Notes under the pieces: model-generated | Database searches by the model: none | The model's input: the letters and a program-made list of their open reading frames with translations, nothing else | What the model was told of the DNA's origin: nothing | NCBI GenBank assembly: GCA_036245805.1 | Contig: BTRK01000003.1 | Coordinates: forward strand, 40,193,215 to 40,257,214 | DNA: 64,000 nucleotides | From: Pristionchus mayeri | Taxonomy: Eukaryota; Nematoda; Chromadorea; Rhabditida; Neodiplogasteridae | Direction of reading: 5' to 3' | Made by a program: the position numbers and the translations under genes | Shown here: positions 56,412 through 64,000 of the stretch, in pieces | Position numbering within the stretch: the first letter of the stretch is position 1 | Layout: every line of letters starts with the position of its first letter

Positions 56412-57439
56412 CAAGAAAATACTTTTGAGGCGCAGAGCGCGAACGCTGTGCTTCCGTAATGAATATTGCATCTCGCTCGATATTAACCAAGAATAACGGA
56501 GTTAGGTGCAGACACTCTCTCAATAAAAATGTCCATCATTTGGTACCTGTTCGAAGGTGAATTTCTCCTCTCTGTTCCAACTCCTTCCTTCTATCGCATT
56601 TCATAAGAAGTCCATCGCCTTGATGAGATGGCCAGGGAACGCAGGAACCTGGTAGTTTTGAAGTTCTTAATAGACATCGATCCCATTTGGACCAATACAC
56701 ATCCTTTAGGATGCTCTTAAAATAAAATTTCACAATCGTATTCGATTAGATCGCAAACAGCGCGAATGTTTTGAAAAAATCCTGAATAATCCCAATGGCT
56801 TTTTCTTAGGTAATCTTCCATCAATCACGATGTCCGATTCATGGGAGTGGCTCTTTTTCTGAGAATAGTTCATTGAAACAATACAGTTTTAATTTATTTT
56901 CGTCCTATCTGTAACTTGAACTCTGGTCTGAGTTGGCAATTAGTCCGACTAGTCATTTCGTCAACTAGTCCGAGTGCCTGTCATGACGGTAGCTCGCAGA
57001 CTAGTCCGACTACTAGTCGGAGAGAGCGACTAGTCGGACTAGTGGGAAATTCCGTCCCTAAGTCGCCTCAGGGATACTGTAAGAAAAATCGTCTCTCGCT
57101 TTCTCCCGGCCCCGGCCCAATCCCCTTCCCCCTCATTCACATGATGCAAATCAATGAGCAATAAGCATGAATTAGTCTTTATTTACTAGAACGGTTCAAT
57201 AATAAATATGGATACAAGAACAAAATATTGTGAGGCTGGAATCATCAACAAACATGAACATAGCATCAACTAATGAAATCAATATGGCTGACCATTGCAT
57301 AATAGGTGTATCACGCCTTTTTACTGGTGACTCGAGCTGACCATGGGAATAGAGGGGACATCGCCAAATTGGTTCTAGCTGGTTTTGGGTATCCAGGGGG
57401 TATGCCTGGCATTCCCCTAAAGTATCATTATATATACTT
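56412..57439. other. Non-coding around a small palindrome
   Basis: No gene. A short direct echo of 54955 (ctcgagctgaccatggg) lies at about 57331. The CTAGTCCGA palindrome (separate entry) lies in the middle. Confidence 0.45.
56939..57043. repeat. 105-bp palindrome built of ACTAGTCCGACTAGTC units
   Basis: Outer arms attagtccgactagtc (56939-56954) and gactagtcggactagt (57028-57043) are inverted repeats. Further ACTAGTC/GACTAGT units lie between. Like the hAT MITE arms, a short palindromic word is repeated in both orientations. Probably a tiny foldback element. Confidence 0.8.
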
Positions 57440-58222
57440 CATTTTGAAGCTTTTAATACCGCGTAGGATCTCGGAATCTTTTTATTCGAGAGCTGTTTTC
57501 TCCCAAGTTCCCATGAAAGACAAACGAAAATTGCACTCTGAGTGACCCTTGATGTTTTTTTCCGAGAACTACCTATAAAGTTTACTTTTTGAGCGCCTAC
57601 CTGAGTAAATGTAAATATCTTTGGTAAAGTTGGAAAACTTTTTCCAATACTTTTTCAATTTTGTTCATTCATGGTCGTCACCGTACCCAGTGTCCTGACC
57701 TCCTTACTGCCGTAATTCACACCACAGCGGGCAATCGCAAACCAACTTTTTCTTGGAATGTTGACGGCACTCAGCAGACTGCCTTCAGAGTAATCTGACA
57801 CCCATCAGAAAATATCATCTCGATCTTCAGGAACTTCCGACGGCTATTAGAAAATTCTGACAGATTTCAGGAAAATGGGACTGAGAAATCAAAAGACCTT
57901 CGGAAAAAATTATACGACTTGCATTACGGTAGCAAAGAGTACACTGCGTACGGTAAAGTCAGTTCACTGGGTACGGTAAAGACCATGACTGAACAAAATT
58001 TAAAGAGTATTGGAAAATGTTTTCCAACTTTACCAAAGATATTTTCAATTAGTCGCTCTAAGATAAAATGAACTATATAGATAGTTCTCGGTAAAAAAAC
58101 AGCAGGAAACACTTATAGTGCAATTTTCGTTTGTCTCATGGGAAATTATAAAACAGCTCTCTTATAAAAGGATTCCGAGATCCTACCCGGTATAAGGAGC
58201 TCCAAAATGAAGAATATATGAG
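57440..58222. repeat. 780-bp foldback element
   Basis: Arms about 57440-57700 and 57940-58222 (ggatctcggaatc...; aaagttggaaaac; tatctttggtaaagttgg and complements). Divergence between arms is higher than in other palindromes here, so it is older. The ends are not sharply defined. Confidence 0.75.
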
Positions 58223-58332
58223 ACTTTTTCAGTCAGTGAACATATGATTGGCATTAGGACACAATCGAATTCCTCCAAAATCTGCCCATATGTAGTACTC
58301 GGCGAGTGTAGTGTAGCGATGGCTTTTTTTTT

Positions 58333-58882
58333 AGCTATTTCAGATGCTAAGGTGGTAACTGTTTTTATTTCAAATTTTAATTGGGCAAGCCAGTACCTAT
58401 TTACTGAAAAAAATATATAAAAAATTAAAATACCATCTTGCGAGAAATTTGTGGAATAACTGGACTACAGTAGGGTTGCACGAACGAGATCGGTATCGAG
58501 ATATCCGCACCCTCTTACCATCATCTCTCACTCTCTCCTCCCAAATTCGTGCGCGCGAGCCGATCCTGCCAGTGAGCACACAAATCCTGACATTGAACGA
58601 TTTTTTCGCGCCCCTCCCTTCCCTTTGACTGATAGGAAGTGATAGACACGGATTTTTACAGGGGGTGGGCGAGAGATGAGAGAGCGCAGAGAAAAAGAGT
58701 GGAATCTCTCTCGAATTTACATAATCTCTCGCGATCGGTCTCGAGGCGAATGTTTTTTTTTGGAAATTTGCCATAGAACGCCGTGATAGAGCGCCCTCCG
58801 AGGCGGGCGAGTCATTTAAATAGGTACTAATTAAAATTTGAAATAAAAACATTGACAACTTTAGCAGCTGAAATAGTTTCTT
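58333..58882. repeat. 550-bp foldback with 65-bp arms
   Basis: agctatttcagatgctaagg ... gtttttatttcaaatttt ... gtacctattta at the left, and the complement at 58816-58882. The middle is rich in gagagag/ctctct and could fold further. A 154-codon minus-strand frame spans most of it but is low-complexity. Confidence 0.75.
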
Positions 58883-58920
58883 TTGCGCGCTCCCTCGGCA
58901 TCGGGAGCGCGCAAAAGAAA
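58877..58920. repeat. Perfect 18-bp hairpin, GC-rich stem
   Basis: tttcttttgcgcgctccc, loop tcggcatc, then the exact complement gggagcgcgcaaaagaaa. It directly abuts the foldback at 58333-58882. No Helitron-type CTRR follows. Function unknown. Confidence 0.95.
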
Positions 58921-59873
58921 AATAGCATAACCCGTATTTCGAATTCTAGTGCGCTGGAGTTTGCCGGTTTCAATTCCGATTAGTAAAATCATTGCTTTCG
59001 CTCTGTCCAGTTCTCGCACTCTTTCGCTCTCTCTCTGTAATTAATCTGAGAGTGTAGGCAATGCAGAATATTAGACAGTAACACAACGCATATGTAGCGA
59101 TAATTATCATCGATTCAGCATGAGCTCGCGCAGTTCGAATGTGATACTGTAACCTGCAAATCAATCAATAACACCACAGAATAGTTTGATTTATCATCTC
59201 AAACTCATCTAATCATTTCCCATAATATCTACATAAACTATTAAATGCTAGTAAGAAACAAAAACAATCTCGATAAAATCGATCGAATTTACCTATTTTG
59301 AATTGTGTTTCAGAAAAATAATGCCTCACAACACTGGTCATCACTGTGAAGAGTGAATAAACAACTTGTTGACAAATAAACAGCACGTCGATTAGAATTA
59401 TATCCAACACGTTGTTTATTGAGTGCGAATTCAAAACAACAAGTCGTTCAAAAATTTGTCAACAAGTTGTTTATTTTCGACACTCTAATCACAATGCAGT
59501 GAACACTGACTACATAAAAGCAAGAAAGTGTGACGGAGTGTTAGTGGAGTATTGAGTTTAGTAACAGTATGCAATAAACATCTCCAATCGCTTTATCTGC
59601 TCTTAAACAAAGTGAACTTACAGGGTTGGTGTGGGTTAGGGCGATTGATATGGTAAATCATGCTCGCTCGCTGTTTCATTAACTCCTTTTAGGTCTAGGA
59701 AACATCGAACAACAATAAAGGTTTGCCAATTGTCTGCAACCAATGTCATCACAAGGTTTTGAAAAAAAATATGTTGTGGACACCATTGAATAGCACAATT
59801 ATCTGACCAAACCGACGATAATTGAATGTAATCATGAGATGATGCCTAAGTGATAGTCCCGCAATCATATTCC
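58921..59873. other. Non-coding; small AACAACTTGTTGAC palindrome
   Basis: aataaacaacttgttgacaaat (about 59355-59377, written here in part) and its inverted copy near 59449-59471 frame about 70 bp that repeats aacacgttgtttatt and aacaacaagtcgttc. No gene seen. Confidence 0.55.
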
Positions 59874-60035
59874 ATGGACGAGTGGATTTTCTCCTCGCAT
59901 CTTCACCGTCGCAGCAGGTACGTGGTAGTCCCGGATGATTACGAACATATTACAACTATCTGCTTGAAACTAAGGAAGGGTCTCGACAAGGACGGCATCG
60001 CATTAGAAGACGAATGGGAAAATATAAAAAAGTGA
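59874..60035 (+). CDS. Short possible protein or last exon, unknown
   Basis: ATG 59874 to TGA 60033-60035, 53 codons: MDEWIFSSHLHRRSRYVVVP then DDYEHITTICLKLRKGLDKD and GIALEDEWENIKK. The residue mix is protein-like, and a gcagcag|G acceptor-like site lies inside (about 59916), so the part from YVVVPDDYEH onward might be a last exon. No family recognised; downstream sequence lacks a clear AATAAA. Confidence 0.35.
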   Translation: MDEWIFSSHLHRRSRYVVVPDDYEHITTICLKLRKGLDKDGIALEDEWENIKK

Positions 60036-62149
60036 AAAAGGAGGGAAAGGATTCAAGAGTGGAGCATCGTTGAGGAAATCAATCAATCGGGATCAGGAAG
60101 AAATACTGTATACCATGAAATACTGTGAGGCAGATATTGTCGATTTATTTGAGGGTGTGATAATGTCGGTTTATTTATAGAATTAGTTTGTGATTTTAAC
60201 GCACAATGTGACTATTGTATAATATTTTACCATTACCATCTACCATGGATTGTAGAGCAGTCGAGTCTCGAAATTACACTAAACCAGTGAAACATCAATA
60301 TTTCTTTCCATATTTTGAGTTTTGAACCAATTTATGCACATTTCGCACCTACTTCGATGGATTTCCAAAAAAAACTTTGGGTGTCACAGATCGGCCATAC
60401 TGTCACTGAATGAGATCAATAATGTAATCATCATCGATCAGGCCAGAAGGGGATATCAGTAGTTTTTTTTAGCACGACATTTCTTGAAAATGTATTGTTT
60501 TGCTATTAAAGGGAAGATTTCCCAAGTGATGTTGCTTGCGAACGCATCGATTTGCAATATAGTAAAGGTGAAACGCGCATCATGTGGGGCCACTATTCCG
60601 CAAATTGTTTATTTTGCTAAATTTTAAGGGATGTGATATTGAAAAATAACTCGGCCGTGTCGTCTATTGGAAGGCTTTTCGATAATTTCCCAACTTTATT
60701 ATTGGGGCAAATGAAAGCTTCTTTTGTAGATGAATGATCGATCTCATTTTCATCTGACACATTATTCCTCCTTTCATCCCACTCGATTGCCGCCACTCAG
60801 AAAATGAGATTCCACAACGATGTCGATGTTTTGAGTATAATATATTGTGAGCATCAATGCGGTAAATTGGATAATTTGCGAGGTGTCTACTATACTATTT
60901 GATTAATTTATTAAATATTTATTATAAAATGATTTCTTCATGATCATGTACGCTTCCGCTTTCGACTTCTCTCTGAAACAAGTTGATTGACATTTTTTCC
61001 ACTCACTGAACCACTTCAACTATGGTGTATGCAGAATATAAATGCAGCTGTCACGGCAAGGGAAAGGGGATAAGTTTCTTATTTTTAGGAGGCAATTGAT
61101 TGACTGGAATTGGCTGGCTTTTTGACCAAAGGTTCCACGTATGTCCATGTTTCCCATAGCCATTACATTTTGAAATTTCTTGTTTTTTGCATGAGGGAGC
61201 TGTGAACACACAGTACTGCTTCGGGAGAGGAAAAAGGAGGGGGAAGGGGACTCGCAGGAGAAAATATGTCCAGAATATATTTGTGGAGTGGGAGCGAATG
61301 CTTAGGCCTGCAGTCCCGAGGCATTTTTTTGTTTTCGTATTAAATTGTATTATTTATACCTCATAGATTAAGGATCCATTACAAATGGGCAAGTGACAAT
61401 ATTTTTGACCAGTTGGTGAAACTCAAATGAGCATGCGTATCTTCTAAAAAATTTTACCTACTCTTTTTTTCTGACCTACGCTATTCTAACCTACTTGGCT
61501 TGGCTGCTGCATGCGCGTCACAAACTTACTTAGGTTGTCGTTGCAACACGGACTCACATGTTCTGCGAAGGTCCTCCTGCCCTCTAACCGCAGTTTCGCT
61601 GAGGAACACCCTGCAAGCAGAAAAAGGCGCCTGCTGGCTCTGCAGAGAGAAGATTGCAAAGATCAATTAGAAGTCAGAAGGAATATAAAAGATCACTAAT
61701 TAGAGATAATCCGACTACAGCTAACAATACCACCATCTTTATCGTTTCAAAGTGTCATCATTAGCAAGCGATTAGACCGTTGAACGGTATTTGGCAGCTC
61801 TCTGGTCTAATTCAACAACAATAAATTACGTTTTTTTTAGAATCTTCTCCGGGCTTCTTCTCCGTTTAATCATTAGCGAGACGGTGTAAAACGACATTGC
61901 GATTTTAATAAATAAAATTAATTAATTCCAATATATTTCTCCTCTTTTGCATTCAACAATATCAAATTACGCAGAGGCTAATGATTCAAATTCTTGTGGA
62001 TGTGCAGCTTTTGATGGTGGCAGAGTGAAGGTGCAACTTGTGTGAAAACGAACAAATCGCGTAAAACATTGACTCGGCTTTGTCATATCTTGCAACCTTT
62101 TGCGCATTTTTCTTGTTTGAGTTGTGGTATTTAATCACTTCAAGATGTA
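60036..62149. other. No gene recognised
   Basis: AT-rich with runs of A/T and G-rich patches near 61060-61260. Short ORFs (61020-61211, 61511-61699) have no motif. I see no element boundaries here. Confidence 0.4.
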
Positions 62150-62214
62150 CAGTCGCGAGCGAATGGGTTTGAAATTTTTAACCAGGAAAATTTCAATTCT
62201 GGTAGTAGGACGTT

Positions 62215-62487
62215 ATGCACCAAATTCATCAAACATTTTTCTTTTTGATATTGGGGTATGACGCAATCGCACAGTCGTTGCGTAGTGATGACGCAATCAA
62301 AATGCACTTTTCAAAACGGCATTATTCTTACGTGGATTTTTTCCAGCTCGCCAAAGGCCTACCCAGAAAAAAATTTGATGTTGCTGCGCGACCGCATATT
62401 TGCTGCAGCATTGCTGCAAAATCGAGGTCAATTATTCAGATCTCGGCTCCTAGTGAAGCAAGAGACTGGTTCAAGGCATCAAAATGA
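62215..62487 (+). CDS. Small ORF of element family R (R2 left arm)
   Basis: 90 codons: MHQIHQTFFFLILGYDAIAQ, then HYSYVDFFQLAKG, VAARPHICCSIAAKSRS, ISAPSEARDWFKASK, stop. Compared with R1 the second half keeps HICCS.AAK and FKASK, and many base differences there fall at third positions. Product unknown. An overlapping +3 frame (62258-62509) is taken as a shadow. Confidence 0.38.
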   Translation: MHQIHQTFFFLILGYDAIAQSLRSDDAIKMHFSKRHYSYVDFFQLAKGLPRKKFDVAARPHICCSIAAKSRSIIQISAPSEARDWFKASK

Positions 62488-63122
62488 TCGCCATCATGAA
62501 TCCAGATGAACCTGAGAATATGAAAACAAAATCTCGAATTTGCCCTCAGTGCATGAAAAAATCACTTTTTTTGCATGGACATTTTTGGACATAACTACAT
62601 GGGAAATGTAGTTAAAAATCCGGCTAATGTTTTTCGGAGGTATACTAGGGCCGGGAAATACCTTGTTTACGCCTGTACTCTCTCGCTCATAGGGGTAAAC
62701 AGGCTGTTTCTCGACACCAGTATACCTCCGAAAAACGTTCGCCGCGGGCAGGAAAGATATCCAATCGCTCTAAAAGGGCATGAAAAAATCACTTTAAAAA
62801 AAATTGTTTTTTTTTGAAATTTTTTGTAAATTCATAACTACATGGGGAATGTCGTTGAAAATCTGGTTTTTGAATAGGAATGTTCAAAATGTATTGAAGA
62901 TCTTATTCGCTCTAAAAAGTTGAGAGAGTACAGGCGTAAACAAGGTATTTCCCGGCCCTAGTATACCTCCGAAAAACATTAGCCGGATTTTTAACTACAT
63001 TTCCCATGTAGTTATGAATGTCCAAAAATGTCCATGCAAAAAAAGTGATTTTTTCATGCACTGAGGGCAAATTCGAGATTTTGTTTTCATATTCTCAGGA
63101 TCATCTGGATTCATGATGGCGA

Positions 63123-63395
63123 TCATTTTGATGCCTTGAACCAGTCTCTTGCTTCACTAGGAGCCGAGATCTGAATAATTGACCTCGATTTTGCAGCAAT
63201 GCTGCAGCAAATATGCGGTCGCGCAGCAACATCAAATTTTTTTCTGGGTAGGCCTTTGGCGAGCTGGAAAAAATCCACGTAAGAATAATGCCGTTTTGAA
63301 AAGTGCATTTTGATTGCGTCATCACTACGCAACGACTGTGCGATTGCGTCATACCCCAATATCAAAAAGAAAAATGTTTGATGAATTTGGTGCAT
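63123..63395 (-). CDS. Small ORF of element family R (R2 right arm)
   Basis: Identical in protein to 62215-62487, reading from the opposite strand toward the centre. Identity of the arms implies recent origin or gene conversion rather than independent selection. Confidence 0.38.
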   Translation of the reverse strand: MHQIHQTFFFLILGYDAIAQSLRSDDAIKMHFSKRHYSYVDFFQLAKGLPRKKFDVAARPHICCSIAAKSRSIIQISAPSEARDWFKASK

Positions 63396-63483
63396 AACGT
63401 CCTACTACCAGAATTGAAAATTTCCTGGTTAAAAATTTCAAACCCATTCCAAAAGTGTCCGGTGCGTTATGCTCGCGACTGTA

Positions 63484-64000
63484 AGTAAACCCTAATAAAA
63501 ACTGAAAATTGCAGAAAATCCAAATATCGCACGACTTATGGATTACGCGTTTCAATTCTGACTGATAACACATCGAGCACGTTCAGTCCAATCCGTGTCC
63601 GCTCAATACCAAACATTTTCCAAAATGGCGTTCAATCGTTAAACCATACCATCAATTAATGACCTACCGGTGATAGCGACAGCTGCTATGATGAATTCCT
63701 TGAAAACCACGCATCTTTACGTGGCACAGCAATGTCTCTCCTAGACATCATGATGATATACTTTTATTTTATTTTTCAACGTATTTTTGTTGGAGCCGTG
63801 TATAGGCGACGCCTCTTTACTAATCCATATACGATGGCAAACTGCGGCAACCAAATTGGAATGCGTCTTGCTCAGATTGAGACGATTGATGGGCGTCTGC
63901 AATGGACAAGCGAATCACTCAATATTAATTATGGCCATTTTTGAAGTTCTTATCAATGATTTGGCTATTACAGAATAGCAATAACAAATTGTACAGGTAT
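63484..64000. other. Decayed family modules (minus strand), no intact gene
   Basis: On the minus strand 63540-63650 carries the tatcagtcagaattgaaacg module and 63670-63720 the ECVVFKEFI-type tail (read as CVVFKEFIIAAVAITGRS). The remaining bases to the window end show no recognisable gene. Confidence 0.45.

Larger units (their letters stand above)
62150..63481. mobile_element. 1.33-kb palindromic element R2 (Tc1/mariner-type ends)
   Basis: The ends CAGTCGCGAGC and GCTCGCGACTG are flanked by TA (62148-62149, 63482-63483). The right end has about 23 extra bases (aaaagtgtccggtgcgttatg region) that the left end lacks. Outer arms are practically identical. The centre (62760-62950) is less symmetrical, with an inserted repeat of the arm. 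The interior is homologous to R1 (30539-31872). Confidence 0.9.

Noticed and set aside
58877..58920. Rho-independent terminator
   Set aside because: Hairpin and T-rich context look similar, but the surrounding genome is eukaryotic and no gene ends there.
58333..58920. Helitron 3' end
   Set aside because: A hairpin is present but is not followed by CTRR and an A/T target, and no TC start is seen.

Overview
The window looks like a stretch of animal nuclear genome made almost entirely of repeats. It holds mariner DNA transposons, CR1/Jockey-type LINEs, short non-autonomous DNA elements, GT-AG-like exon fragments, no operons and no long host gene. Dense palindromic elements flanked by TTAA, 'gggcggagc' motifs and F-box-like gene debris make a nematode the best guess, but this is inference and no single gene proves it. 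No intact housekeeping gene, rRNA, canonical tRNA or CRISPR array was found.

Layout. 0-9 kb: a palindromic MITE, a mariner with a single in-frame stop, a possible first exon at 2.1 kb, a hAT-type MITE whose arms are arrays of TCGAG-like repeats (exact 8-bp target duplication), and a 2.15-kb foldback with an inverted pair of tRNA-derived sequences. 8.7-23.4 kb: a giant, nearly identical inverted repeat. Both arms carry a dead LINE (LINE1). The left copy has lost about 1.66 kb. The right copy is interrupted by two TTAA-flanked MITEs, and the right arm also carries a second LINE (LINE2), chimeric at its 5' end and bounded by 107-bp direct repeats. 23.4-30.5 kb: decayed modules of a dispersed family with F-box-like pieces, a 92-bp perfect-type hairpin, and a second hAT MITE nested inside a TTAA MITE. 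30.5-34.3 kb: three further foldbacks and a TTAA-flanked element. 34.4-44.3 kb: a second large inverted repeat with 1.7-1.9 kb arms around a spacer containing another hAT MITE. 44.3-50.2 kb: more modules of the dispersed family and a foldback holding an acidic gene fragment. 50.2-54.6 kb: two long adjacent palindromes of about 1.9 and 2.3 kb. 55.2-56.4 kb: a second mariner. 56.9-64 kb: small palindromes, one short possible coding exon, and a foldback related to the one at 30.5 kb. These two foldbacks share a small ORF in all four arms.

How the parts relate. Nesting gives a relative history: LINE1 came before its TTAA MITEs; the 187-bp TTAA MITE preceded the 8.7-23.4 kb inversion-duplication because it is in both arms; LINE2 inserted after that duplication because only one arm has it; hAT MITEs landed in TTAA MITEs and in the decayed gene-family modules. 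At least a dozen independent inverted-repeat structures lie in 64 kb, so much of any read-through transcript would fold into long double-stranded RNA.
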